DNA from: Flavobacterium hibisci
GTDB taxonomy: Bacteria; Bacteroidota; Bacteroidia; Flavobacteriales; Flavobacteriaceae
Length of the DNA: 64,000 nt
Assembly (NCBI RefSeq): GCF_020026925.1
Contig: NZ_JAIQDW010000005.1
Coordinates: 186,001-250,000, forward strand
Direction of reading: 5' to 3'
A model generated the notes under the pieces. That model was not told the DNA's origin and made no database searches. It was given only the letters and a program-made list of their open reading frames with translations. Shown here piece after piece: positions 44,740-54,022 of this stretch. The position numbers and the translations under genes were made by a program. Positions within the stretch are counted from its first letter, which is position 1. Each line of letters begins with the position of its first letter.

Positions 44740-46218
44740 TTAAATAGCTTCAATTTTTAAACTCCAGGCTTCTTTACATGGTAAATTATTTCTTAAGCTT
44801 TCCGGAATAACTACTTTAAATCCGTTTCCTTCTTTTGTCCATTTTAAAGAAGTTTTAGAACCTAACATCGTAATTTTTGTTCCTTTTTTTGGGCTGATAG
44901 ATTTTACTGTAACTTCTACAGGAATTTTATTTTCTCCTTCTTTCGCTAAATAAAATGCGAATACATTCCCCGCTTTGTTTTGTGTAAAACAGATGTTTTC
45001 TTCCTTGTAAGGCTTAATTGGTTTGGTATTGTAAATTGCTGTACTGTTTACTTTCATCCAGTCTCCGTAAGCTTGTAATAAATCGTACGCCTCTTTATCC
45101 CATTCTCCTTCCGGACTTGGCGCAACGTTTAATAATAAGTTTCCACCTTTAGCCACAATATCAACTAACATGTGAATACCTTGTCTTCCAGTTATGTATT
45201 CAGCACCTGGAGAATAAGACCATCCACCGCCAGCTGGAATACAAGATTCCCATGGGTAAGGCAAAGTTTTAGCAGGAACACGTCCTTCCGGAGTTAAGTA
45301 GTTTTGGTTTTTACCGTGAACGGCTCTGTCCACAACGATTAATCCTGGTTGTTTCTGACGTGCTTTAATCACTAACTCGTCCATTTTTGGATCCTGATCT
45401 ACAACTCTGTGTTTGATAAAACCGTTTTTAGCTTCGTTTTCTGTAAACTTCTCGTCGTAGTTTTCTTTTAAGTTTTGCTGATCTCTCTTTTTAACCCATC
45501 CTCCATCTAACCATAAGATGTCAACTTTTCCGTAATTCGTTAAAATTTCTAAGATTTGGTTGTGCGTGAAATCAACATATTTCTGCCATTTTTCTGGGTA
45601 TAAAGACGGATCGTAATTTACGTTTCTGTCGAATGGAGGAAAGTATGGATCCCAGTAGTTTTCGTTATGCCAGTCTGGTTTAGAGAAATAAGCTCCGGTT
45701 GAGATACCTTCTCCTCTAAAAGAGTTGAAAATTTCTTTTAAAACGTCTGCTTTTGGGTTGGTATGGAAAGGAACATCTTTACTCGTAATTTTATAATCAG
45801 AATATTTTGTGTCGTACATATTAAATCCGTCATGGTGTTTTGTTGTAAAAACCATGTATTTTATTCCAGCATATTTAGCCGCTTTTGCCCATTTTGCCGG
45901 GTCAAATTTTACCGGATTAAAAGTCTTTCTTAAACCTTCATAATCGGCAATGTACTGATTGTAATTAGCAGGATTGCTCCCTTTTTTACGTTCGCACCAT
46001 CCATAATCTTCCGGGCAGATAGACCAGGATTCCACAATTCCCCATTGGCTGTAAGTTCCCCAGTGCATAAGCAAACCAAATTTTTTACCCTGCCATTCGT
46101 CTAAGTTTTTCAATACCAACGGATCTGTTTCTGGCACGTATCTTTCGTCTTCGTAAATAGCCTGTGAAAACATATTTACCGAAAACAAAAGAGCGATTAT
46201 GAATATTCCTTTTTTCAT
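44740..46218 (-). CDS. GH29 alpha-L-fucosidase
   Basis: 492 residues, signal peptide about 1-19 (SVNMFSQ). GH29 barrel with KFGLLMHWGTYSQWG (46-60), the HHDGFNMYD substrate loop (128-136) and nucleophile D238 in VDILWLDGGW. A C-terminal beta-sandwich follows from about residue 400. It removes fucose from core or antenna positions of glycans. It is the middle gene of the GH20-GH35-GH29-GH92-GH3 run. The acid/base residue is not conserved across GH29 and I did not place it. Confidence 0.95.
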   Translation of the reverse strand: MKKGIFIIALLFSVNMFSQAIYEDERYVPETDPLVLKNLDEWQGKKFGLLMHWGTYSQWGIVESWSICPEDYGWCERKKGSNPANYNQYIADYEGLRKTFNPVKFDPAKWAKAAKYAGIKYMVFTTKHHDGFNMYDTKYSDYKITSKDVPFHTNPKADVLKEIFNSFRGEGISTGAYFSKPDWHNENYWDPYFPPFDRNVNYDPSLYPEKWQKYVDFTHNQILEILTNYGKVDILWLDGGWVKKRDQQNLKENYDEKFTENEAKNGFIKHRVVDQDPKMDELVIKARQKQPGLIVVDRAVHGKNQNYLTPEGRVPAKTLPYPWESCIPAGGGWSYSPGAEYITGRQGIHMLVDIVAKGGNLLLNVAPSPEGEWDKEAYDLLQAYGDWMKVNSTAIYNTKPIKPYKEENICFTQNKAGNVFAFYLAKEGENKIPVEVTVKSISPKKGTKITMLGSKTSLKWTKEGNGFKVVIPESLRNNLPCKEAWSLKIEAI

Positions 46219-46273
46219 CTTTAATCTAAATTTATATTTATAGTTTTTGTGCTTTGTTTAATAAGTAGTTTTC

Positions 46274-48124
46274 TCAATTTAACTTTTCAAGTATCGGTTG
46301 ATCTGTAAAAGTTAATTCTGTTTTACTATTTTCATTAAGCTGCTCGAATACAACAAAATTATTTTCACCTTTTTTCAGCCAACAACCCGGTACATAAAGC
46401 GTTTGCTGCGGTCCTACTTTCCAGTAACGTCCAAGATTGTGTCCGTTAACAAATACAATTCCTTTTCCCCAATTGGTCATATCCAGAAAAGTATCGGCTG
46501 GTTTGTCGATGTTTAGGGTAGATTCATAAATAACCGGTCGTCCAGATTTTACCGTTTCATTTTTAAGAACTGGAACTTCATTCATCGGCATTTTGTACAT
46601 TTCCCATCCACCACTAATTTCAAATTCATTAATGAAAACTGGAGAAATAATTCCTTTCGTGTTATGTACTATTTCGGCTCCGTAATTAATGCGTCCCATA
46701 TTTTCAACCAGAATTTCTAAAATACCATTAAAAGGAATAGTAACGGTCAAGTCATAATTTTTGAAAACTCTATTCAATTCACCCGCCTTAACTCCATTTA
46801 CATAAACGGTAGCAAAGTCTCTTAATCCGGCAATTTTTAATTGACCTGAAATGGGCTGCGTAAATCGTTTACGATATAAAACATAACCATTTCCCTGACC
46901 TAATTTTTCAAATGTTAAGGGCTGGTCATTTACAACAGGTTTTTCTTTTTTTATCCAACTTAAAACATCCATACTAGATTTGACAGGCTGATTAGGATAT
47001 TTTGTAACGGGTATTTTCTCTGGAATCTGTGCTAATTTCGTTTTAGAATACTTTTGCATTACATCACGTATAGCCATAAATTTTGGCGTTGCCCAGCCTG
47101 CTTCGCTAATAGGAGCATCATAATCATAGCTTGTAATATCTGGCTGAATATCCATTTCTTCATTATAATTTGCTCCAGAGGTAAATCCGAAATTAGTACC
47201 GCCGTGCACCATATAATAATTAAAAGAAACACCAGCATCAAGATACTTTTTAGTTTGGCTTGCAATCTCCTCCGATCCAATTTTAATAAATGGTTCTGCC
47301 CAATGATCCAGCCAGCCAGAATAAAACTCTGCGACCATATAAGGTCCTTGTCCTTTATGGAATTTATCAACCTGTTTCTTTAAATTCTCTATGTTTGATT
47401 CGCCATTTGCAGTCGGCAACACGCCTTCAACCGAACCACCTTCAAACAGCCAAGTACCATCAGAAGTAAAAAAAGGTTCTGGAAATCCCGTTTCTTTAAG
47501 CATATTATAAATTGCAGTTTTGTATGCTTTATGATCCTCAGCTTTAATATCTGTTCTTTGAGAAACGTATGAACCAAATTCATTTTCTGCCTGAACCATA
47601 ATAATCGGTCCTCCCTGACTAGCAAAATATCCTTTTACCTCTGCATACAAATGTTCAAGATACGTTTTACAAGCTTCTAAAAATGCTTTGTTATTGGTAC
47701 GAATTACTAAATCCGGATTATTTTGCAACCACCACGGATATCCTCCAAATTCCCATTCACCACATGCATACGGGCCTGGCCTAAGAATCACATACAATCC
47801 TTCACTTTTAGCAATACTTAAAAACGCTGCTAAATCTCTATTTTCTGTTTTAAAATCCCATACACCAGGTGCTGTTTCGTGATAATTCCAAAACACATAA
47901 GTGGCCACGGTATTCATTCCCATAGCTTTTAGCATTTGCAATCTATGTCGCCAATATTCTTTAGGAATACGTGCATAGTGCATTTCGCCCGAATGTATTT
48001 TAACAATTTTCCCGTCTTGCTGAAATTCTCCATTAGCTATAGAAAACCCTTTGGTCTGCGCTGTGCTCAAAAATGGCATCAACCCAATCAATAATATCGC
48101 GAGCTTAAATAGTATTTTATTCAT
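46274..48124 (-). CDS. GH35 beta-galactosidase
   Basis: 616 residues, signal peptide about 1-23 (FLSTAQ). Barrel with HYARIPKEYWRHRLQMLKAMG, RPGPYACGEWEFGG (115-128), acid/base E182 in QAENEFGSY and nucleophile E266 in PYMVAEFYSGW. The C-terminal jelly rolls include GRYWKVGPQQTLYVPGCWLK. It removes terminal beta-galactose, for example from complex N-glycan antennae after loss of sialic acid. It lies 18 bases after GH20 on the same strand. Confidence 0.95.
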   Translation of the reverse strand: MNKILFKLAILLIGLMPFLSTAQTKGFSIANGEFQQDGKIVKIHSGEMHYARIPKEYWRHRLQMLKAMGMNTVATYVFWNYHETAPGVWDFKTENRDLAAFLSIAKSEGLYVILRPGPYACGEWEFGGYPWWLQNNPDLVIRTNNKAFLEACKTYLEHLYAEVKGYFASQGGPIIMVQAENEFGSYVSQRTDIKAEDHKAYKTAIYNMLKETGFPEPFFTSDGTWLFEGGSVEGVLPTANGESNIENLKKQVDKFHKGQGPYMVAEFYSGWLDHWAEPFIKIGSEEIASQTKKYLDAGVSFNYYMVHGGTNFGFTSGANYNEEMDIQPDITSYDYDAPISEAGWATPKFMAIRDVMQKYSKTKLAQIPEKIPVTKYPNQPVKSSMDVLSWIKKEKPVVNDQPLTFEKLGQGNGYVLYRKRFTQPISGQLKIAGLRDFATVYVNGVKAGELNRVFKNYDLTVTIPFNGILEILVENMGRINYGAEIVHNTKGIISPVFINEFEISGGWEMYKMPMNEVPVLKNETVKSGRPVIYESTLNIDKPADTFLDMTNWGKGIVFVNGHNLGRYWKVGPQQTLYVPGCWLKKGENNFVVFEQLNENSKTELTFTDQPILEKLN

Positions 48125-48142
48125 TTCTTATTAACTAAATAA

Positions 48143-50455
48143 TTAATCAATTAAAATTTCATCGACAAACAACCAAGAGCTTTCTCCTTTTGGACTTTTC
48201 TTTAAGTTGCCAGCAATTACTTTTACAAAGCGTGCATTTTGCTTTTGGAAATTGATTTTAAAACCTTTCAATTCCGGAACTGCATTTACTGCATAAGGAC
48301 GAATAATTTTTCCAACTTGTCTGTATTTAAATCCGTCATCAGAAATCAGAATTTTAACTTCAATTGGAAAATTAACTCCTGCACCCTGGCTTTCTAAAAC
48401 TCCAACTTTAACTTGTTCAATGGTTTCTATTTTTTCAAGATCTATAACCAATTCCATATCATTAACTAGCCAAGCCTGCCATTGTCCGTCGTGGAAATTT
48501 TTACTTCCTCTGATTGTATTCACCATTGTATTGGCATCTCCTTTATAACTCTGGTTGTAAGGTGTTAAATATTTAACTTTTTTAGCAAATCCTTTGTGGA
48601 AAACAATAGTATCTGTATAAGTTTTTCCGACTGGTTTATCATCTTGAAATAAAGAAGCTTTTAAAACTGTCGTTTCCTTGATTTCAATTGGAGCAACATA
48701 TTTTTGAGCATGATGATCGATACTTTTATCTCCTAAAACATACCGAATGTCTGGATTTGGAAACTCATTTTTCAATTCTACTTTGATTTGTTTATTCCCT
48801 AAATCTGTTGTAGAAGAAGCGGTTACCAAATACGCACTTTTCGCATAATTGATTCCGATATAATCGTAACGTTTGAATAACGAAAATAATCTCGTTGTAA
48901 AATCATTCCAATTGCGTTTCTCCTTCGGACTCCATAAAGTTTCTGATAAAGCGGCCAATCTTGGAAAAATCATGTATTCAGAATCTTTTGGTAAAGACAA
49001 ATGTTCTGCCCATAAATTGGCTTGTCCTCCTAAAACATGTGCTGCTTCCTGAGGTGTCATTGTCGCAACTACAGGATCAAATTTATACACTTCGCTTAAC
49101 GGATTATACGCATCAAAAGCTAAAGGTTCTTCGTTTTGCGGACCTTGGTAAAAGTTGAAATAACAAGGAGATTCTGGAGTCATAATTACGTCATGACCTT
49201 GATCTGCTGCTTCAATGCCGCCTTTCATTCCTCTCCAGCTCATTACAGTTGCGTCTGGAGCTAAACCGCCTTCTAAAATTTCATCCCAGCCGATAACTTT
49301 TTTACCTTTTGAGTTGATGTATTTTTCCATACGTTTTACAAAATAGCTTTGCAATTCGTTTACATCTTTTAATTTCTCGTCTTTGATTCTTTTCTGGCAA
49401 TGCGGACATTTTGCCCAATTGGTTTTCGTCGCTTCATCACCTCCAATATGAATATATTTTGAAGGGAAAATGGTGATGACTTCATCAATTACATTTTGCA
49501 AAAATTCAAAAGTTGATTCTTTTCCTGCACAATAAATATCCGTTATCGGCCATAGTCCACCTGATGGAACACCAATTTTTTGATCAAAACATGCTAGTTC
49601 AGGATACGATGCTATAGCACTGCTTACGTGAGCCGGCATTTCGATTTCTGGGATAATTTCGATTCCTTTTGAAGCGGCATATTTTACAATTTCTCTTAAT
49701 TCATCTTGCGTAAAGAACCCGCCGTATGTTCCTTTTTGATCTGCTGTAACCGGAAGCCTTGCATTCCATGATAAGTTTTCCTGATCGACTCTCCACGCAC
49801 CAACTTCTGTTAATTTTGGATATTTTTTAATTTCGATTCTCCAGCCCTGATCATCAACCAAATGCAAATGCAAAACATTCATTTTGTGCATGGCCAAACG
49901 ATCGATTGTAGCGAGAATATAATTTTTATCGAAGAAATGACGTGATAAATCCAGCATTAAGCCTCTCCATTTGAAACGAGGTTCATCGTTAATTGTTAAA
50001 CTTGGAATCTGCCATTTTGCAGAAGTAATTTCATATTTGCTTTCAATCGCTTCCGGAAGTAATTGTCTCACACTTTCTAAACCATACATAAAACCAACGT
50101 TTCCTTTAGCAGAAATCACAATATTCGTCGGATTTACATCTAAAACATACCCTTCATTTTTTAAATTCGGATCTGTTTTTAGCAAAATATAATTGGTTGC
50201 AGGAGCTTTAGCTGTCACTTCTGGTTTCCATCCTGCAGCTGTTTCAAATTTAGAAGCTAAAGCATTTGCAGCATCTTTTTGGAAATCGCCGTTTACAACA
50301 AACTTTGTATCTTTTGTAAATTCAAAAACACCTGTTTTAATAAAAGTCTGACTCGGTTTCGGAATAATACGAATATCACTTTCTGTGTAAACTTTCTGCG
50401 CATGAGCCGAGAAAACTGAAAGGGTTAGCGTTAATAGGAATAGTAATTTTTTCAT
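48143..50455 (-). CDS. GH20 beta-N-acetylhexosaminidase
   Basis: 770 residues, signal peptide about 1-19 (VFSAHAQ). GH20b N-terminal domain (about 25-150), then the barrel with RGLMLDLSRHFF, HLHLVDDQGWRIEIKKYP and the catalytic D340-E341 pair in YIHIGGDEATKTNW. C-terminal additions are a chitobiase-like segment and an F5/8-type carbohydrate-binding domain (about 640-770; QAWLVNDMELVIDLEK). It removes terminal beta-GlcNAc or GalNAc by substrate-assisted catalysis. First gene of a five-enzyme run (GH20, GH35, GH29, GH92, GH3). Confidence 0.96.
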   Translation of the reverse strand: MKKLLFLLTLTLSVFSAHAQKVYTESDIRIIPKPSQTFIKTGVFEFTKDTKFVVNGDFQKDAANALASKFETAAGWKPEVTAKAPATNYILLKTDPNLKNEGYVLDVNPTNIVISAKGNVGFMYGLESVRQLLPEAIESKYEITSAKWQIPSLTINDEPRFKWRGLMLDLSRHFFDKNYILATIDRLAMHKMNVLHLHLVDDQGWRIEIKKYPKLTEVGAWRVDQENLSWNARLPVTADQKGTYGGFFTQDELREIVKYAASKGIEIIPEIEMPAHVSSAIASYPELACFDQKIGVPSGGLWPITDIYCAGKESTFEFLQNVIDEVITIFPSKYIHIGGDEATKTNWAKCPHCQKRIKDEKLKDVNELQSYFVKRMEKYINSKGKKVIGWDEILEGGLAPDATVMSWRGMKGGIEAADQGHDVIMTPESPCYFNFYQGPQNEEPLAFDAYNPLSEVYKFDPVVATMTPQEAAHVLGGQANLWAEHLSLPKDSEYMIFPRLAALSETLWSPKEKRNWNDFTTRLFSLFKRYDYIGINYAKSAYLVTASSTTDLGNKQIKVELKNEFPNPDIRYVLGDKSIDHHAQKYVAPIEIKETTVLKASLFQDDKPVGKTYTDTIVFHKGFAKKVKYLTPYNQSYKGDANTMVNTIRGSKNFHDGQWQAWLVNDMELVIDLEKIETIEQVKVGVLESQGAGVNFPIEVKILISDDGFKYRQVGKIIRPYAVNAVPELKGFKINFQKQNARFVKVIAGNLKKSPKGESSWLFVDEILID

Positions 50456-50523
50456 TCTTTATTTTTTGGTTTGTCTTCTCAATTTCTTATTGAAAGAAGA
50501 AGAGAGGTAGTTTTTTTAGTTTA

Positions 50524-50631
50524 GTTTGTCATTTCGACGAAGGAGAAATCTCCGCGAGTAGCTCCTCATAGTAATTCGCCAATCTTTGTCGATCTAGCAA
50601 CGGAGATTCCTCGTTCCTCGGAATGACAAAC
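50524..50631. repeat. MITE-like inverted repeat, copy 1
   Basis: 108 bp with terminal inverted repeats of about 31-35 bp: left GTTTGTCATTTCGACGAAGG, right (inverse) GTTTGTCATTCCGAGGAACG. The two arms are related but not identical. It lies between the terminator of the glycosylasparaginase unit and the GH20 start. Copy 2 is at 56132. Confidence 0.78.
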
Positions 50632-50642
50632 TTTATGAAAAA

Positions 50643-50674
50643 ACTTTGTCAAAGCTTCAAAACTTTGACAAAGT
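50643..50674 (-). terminator. Terminator after the glycosylasparaginase unit
   Basis: A perfect 12-bp stem (ACTTTGTCAAAG with CTTTGACAAAGT) and an 8-base loop, followed on the minus strand by six T's. It starts 11 bases after the glycosylasparaginase stop. Confidence 0.75.
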
Positions 50675-50684
50675 CAGGTACTAA

Positions 50685-51713
50685 CTATTTATCCCAAGAC
50701 ATTTTAAATTTCGCATCTTCCATTCTGTGTCCTTTTTGATCATCAGAAATGGCATAATTAAATCCAGATCGTAAGCTATAACCCGCATGTTCCCCATTTT
50801 TATTCAAAGCAATAAAACCAACCTGCAGGTATTCCATGTCTTTGTGATTTTTATGTTTGTTGTAAATACGTTCCGTGATTTCTTTACAGGCATCGTAAGG
50901 TGATTTCCCCTGACGCATTAATTCGACTACCATTGCACTTCCCGCTGTTCTGATTACAGCTTCTCCTAAACCGGTTGCTGCTGCAGCCCCTACTTCGTTG
51001 TCCAGGAAAAGACCGGCTCCGATAATTGGAGAATCTCCAACACGTCCGTGCATTTTCCAGGCGGCACCACTTGTAGTACAGCCACCAGCAAGATTACCTT
51101 CCTGGTCTAACATTAGCATGCTTATCGTATCGTGGTTTTCTATATTTATAACCGGTTTGTATTTAGAATCTTCCAGCCATTTTTTCCAGTCTTTTTCAGA
51201 TTCGGGAGTCAGCAAATTTTCTTCTTTAAATCCTTCTGACAAAGCAAATTGTAATGCGCCTTGTCCCGCTAACATAACGTGAGGCGTATTTTGCAATACT
51301 CTTTTTGCAACAGAAATTGGGTGTTTAATTCCCTGCAGAAAACATACCGAACCACAATTACTGTTATGATCCATAATACAGGCATCCAACGTTACTTTTC
51401 CTTCGCGGTCCGGATATCCTCCGTAACCCACACTACGAACAGTCGGGTCAGCTTCTGGTATTTTAAGACCTGCTTCAAGTGCGTCTAAAGCTGATTTTCC
51501 GGCTTTCATTTGTTTCCAGGTTTCCTGATTGGCTGGCAAACCATGATTCCATGTTGAAATCACAACTGGCTTTTTTACCCTTTTTGAAGGAAATTCCAGT
51601 ATTTCTTCTGTCTCCTCTTCGTGATTTTTTGCAAATCCTCTAAATCCTAAAACAGAACTTATAGCTAATGTGCCTAAGGTTGCTTTTTTTATAAAATTTC
51701 TTCTGTTTGACAT
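50685..51713 (-). CDS. Glycosylasparaginase, Tat-exported
   Basis: 342 residues. The start SNRRNFIKKATLGTLAISSVLGF is a twin-arginine signal, so the folded enzyme is exported. It is an N-terminal-nucleophile hydrolase of the aspartylglucosaminidase family. Autocleavage is expected between D195 and T196 in NHDTISML, giving the nucleophile Thr196; GCTTSGAAWKMHGRVGDSPIIGAG is the substrate-binding signature. It cleaves GlcNAc-Asn to aspartate and a glycosylamine, the last step in removing a sugar-Asn stub after proteolysis. 31 bases after it upstream stands the GHL10-like gene in the same operon. Confidence 0.95.
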   Translation of the reverse strand: MSNRRNFIKKATLGTLAISSVLGFRGFAKNHEEETEEILEFPSKRVKKPVVISTWNHGLPANQETWKQMKAGKSALDALEAGLKIPEADPTVRSVGYGGYPDREGKVTLDACIMDHNSNCGSVCFLQGIKHPISVAKRVLQNTPHVMLAGQGALQFALSEGFKEENLLTPESEKDWKKWLEDSKYKPVINIENHDTISMLMLDQEGNLAGGCTTSGAAWKMHGRVGDSPIIGAGLFLDNEVGAAAATGLGEAVIRTAGSAMVVELMRQGKSPYDACKEITERIYNKHKNHKDMEYLQVGFIALNKNGEHAGYSLRSGFNYAISDDQKGHRMEDAKFKMSWDK

Positions 51714-51744
51714 GGTCTTTTACTTTTAAATGAAAACTTCAGAA

Positions 51745-52824
51745 TTATTTTAAACCTGCTTTTGTTTCTTTAATGGTTTTTAAATTACGTTCAGATAAAG
51801 CATTTCCGTCGAAGAAAGTAACTCCAATTGCTCCGTTTTCTTTTGCCAGTAAAATAGCTTCTTTAAGTTCCTCATCATTTTTCAATCCCGGAATATAAAT
51901 TCCTGTATTGATTTTCGTTTTCTTGTCTTGTAAATCAGCAACTCCCTGTTTTGTAGCATAACCTACCCAGTCAATTTCTTCATCATAAAAACTGTGGTAA
52001 ATCATGGGATATACCTCATCAATATTCCATTTGTCCCAGCGCTGGCGTACCATATGATCTGCCATTTCAGGATAAGGAAAAACAGCTGCAGTTAATTGTT
52101 TGTTGTGTTTGTGTGCAATTTTATACGCATCGTCAACAACAGCTTTAATCGCATTTAGCCTGAAGTTTTTCCATTCCATATCGATCGAAGTGTTGTGACT
52201 TCCTTTTGGATTTTTATGATGTATCTTCCCGAATGCTTTTACACATTCATCACAATAGCAAAAATCGAATTGCGGTAATTCTACATCCTGAACCAGATTA
52301 TATTTTGGCAATAAACTGATTGGCAAAAAGATGTCCGGGAAACGAATATAATCTAAGTGTACGCTTTCGATTCCGTCAACTTTGGCCAGTTCTTCCACTA
52401 AATGTAAAACATGATTTCTTGATTCTTTTCTGGTTGGACAAAGCCATTGGTAATAATCCACATAAGGGCGATTATCAAAACACGATTTTCCTTCTTTGCT
52501 AACCTGATACCAGTCCGGATGCTGTAATGCAACTGAATCTCCGGGTCTGTTCATCGCCATGATCCAGGCGTGAACTTTCAGGCCTTCTTTTGCAGCTAAA
52601 GGCGCTATTCGTTTTAAAAGTTTTGGATCTGTTCCTGTATTTATCAATACTTCGTCGATTCCTCCGTCTTTGTATTTTTTAAATTCTTTTGTATAGTCCG
52701 CATCAGATTTTTTAGCATCTGCAGAAGTCCAGACTCCAAATTTAAAAGTAGTTTGTTCTTCTTTTTTGCCACATGAAAGAACACTAAGTGCCAGTAAAAA
52801 AAATAATAGTTTTGTTAGTTTCAT
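51745..52824 (-). CDS. GHL10-like (DUF187/YngK-type) putative glycosidase lipoprotein
   Basis: 359 residues with lipobox Cys18 (LLALSVLSC). A TIM-barrel protein with FGVWTSADAKKSD, GLKVHAWIMAMNRPGD and, most telling, VHLDYIRFPD, the signature of the GHL10 (glycosyl-hydrolase-like 10, PF02638-type) group. A CxxC pair is present (FCYCDECVKAFG). Characterised members are few and the substrate here is unknown. Its place between GH18 and glycosylasparaginase suggests a role on glycoprotein or peptidoglycan-like GlcNAc polymers. Its start is 2 bases from the end of the GH18 gene. Confidence 0.78.
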   Translation of the reverse strand: MKLTKLLFFLLALSVLSCGKKEEQTTFKFGVWTSADAKKSDADYTKEFKKYKDGGIDEVLINTGTDPKLLKRIAPLAAKEGLKVHAWIMAMNRPGDSVALQHPDWYQVSKEGKSCFDNRPYVDYYQWLCPTRKESRNHVLHLVEELAKVDGIESVHLDYIRFPDIFLPISLLPKYNLVQDVELPQFDFCYCDECVKAFGKIHHKNPKGSHNTSIDMEWKNFRLNAIKAVVDDAYKIAHKHNKQLTAAVFPYPEMADHMVRQRWDKWNIDEVYPMIYHSFYDEEIDWVGYATKQGVADLQDKKTKINTGIYIPGLKNDEELKEAILLAKENGAIGVTFFDGNALSERNLKTIKETKAGLK

Positions 52825-52826
52825 AC

Positions 52827-53996
52827 TTAATTGCTTTGTTTTATTTGACCTGCACTTTGGTACAATTTGTTTAATAACTCCTGGTTATTGTCTAAACTAT
52901 ATTCCCAAAACATAGCCCCGCCTAATTTTTTCTTTTTGATAAAAGCTGTCTTTAAAGCAATTTCTTTTGGAGTTTCATAAGAAATAAAAATATTGTCCTG
53001 AGCATTCCATAAATAAGATGCTTTTGCAGAGTCATCATATAATTCCTGAAATTTTCCTGATTTTATTTCCGCAGCAATTTCCCAGGATGCGACAATAGTA
53101 CTTCCCGTTAAGGCTGACTGGTATAAACCATTATTTACAGGTGTTACTTTTTCCCATTTTCTTCCGTAAAAAGGAATTCCTAAAATAAGCTTTTTGGCAG
53201 GCACACCTTCCTTTAAGAATTTATCTACAGACTCACTAATACTGTTTCCTCCAAATTTTTCTTCTTTTGATGGAAATAAATTAGCGTGATGTCCTGTTTG
53301 ATAAAACCAACCGTTATAAAAATCGTAGCACATTAGATTTATAAAATCAAGATATTGATGTGCTTTTTTTAAATCAGTATGGTTGATATATTCCTGATCT
53401 GTTGCTGCTGCAATTGTAAGTAAATAATGCTTATTATCTACCTGGGTTTCAATTTCTAATTGTTTACGCAATTCGCCTAACAGCAACGTAAAATTTTCTT
53501 TGTCTGAAGGTCTGAAAACATTATCCTCTGCACGTTGTCCGGGAAACTCCCAGTCGATATCAATTCCGTCAAAACCATGAGTTTTCATTACTATAACAGC
53601 ACTTTTAGCAAATTTTTCTCTTGATTGAGCATAAGCCGCTATATTTGAAAACTGATCTGACCAAACCCAGCCGCCAATAGAATACAATATTTTTAAACCC
53701 GGATTTTGCTTTTTAAGTGCCATTACGCTTTCTATTTTCGTTTTATCTGTAGCCAGCTCAAACTGAACATTTCCATCAACAATATTAGCAAAGGCATAAT
53801 TAAGATGAGTCAGCTTGCCCGCATCAACTTTAGCCGGATCAAAATTCTCATAGCCGGCAACATATCCAATTATTTTAAAATCCTCTTTGGATTGATTTTG
53901 TTTTCTTTCTAATGAAGAACAAGCAAAAAACGCACTGATAATCAGGACTAAAAAAACGGATTTAATTGCCATATTATATTCTCTAAAATGAATCAT
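52827..53996 (-). CDS. GH18 chitinase/endo-beta-N-acetylglucosaminidase lipoprotein
   Basis: 389 residues from ATG 53996. Met9 (53972) is the likelier start, as MAIKSVFLVLIISAFFAC is a complete lipoprotein signal (Cys26 in the longer numbering). GH18 barrel with SIGGW (106-110) and the catalytic DxxDxDxE motif GFDGIDIDWEFP, acid E150. MCYDFYNGW and GAMFWEYSLDN complete the active site. The sequence is chitinase-like, but in this locus a role as an ENGase cutting the chitobiose core of N-glycans is plausible. Sequence alone does not decide. Confidence 0.88.
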   Translation of the reverse strand: MIHFREYNMAIKSVFLVLIISAFFACSSLERKQNQSKEDFKIIGYVAGYENFDPAKVDAGKLTHLNYAFANIVDGNVQFELATDKTKIESVMALKKQNPGLKILYSIGGWVWSDQFSNIAAYAQSREKFAKSAVIVMKTHGFDGIDIDWEFPGQRAEDNVFRPSDKENFTLLLGELRKQLEIETQVDNKHYLLTIAAATDQEYINHTDLKKAHQYLDFINLMCYDFYNGWFYQTGHHANLFPSKEEKFGGNSISESVDKFLKEGVPAKKLILGIPFYGRKWEKVTPVNNGLYQSALTGSTIVASWEIAAEIKSGKFQELYDDSAKASYLWNAQDNIFISYETPKEIALKTAFIKKKKLGGAMFWEYSLDNNQELLNKLYQSAGQIKQSN

Positions 53997-54022
53997 TACA
54001 GATAAATTGTCTAAATTGTTTT

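Noticed and set aside
47054..47383. Overlapping 100-residue open frames on both strands inside the GH35 gene
   Set aside because: They are shadows of the GH35 coding frame, with no recognisable domains and no independent start signals.
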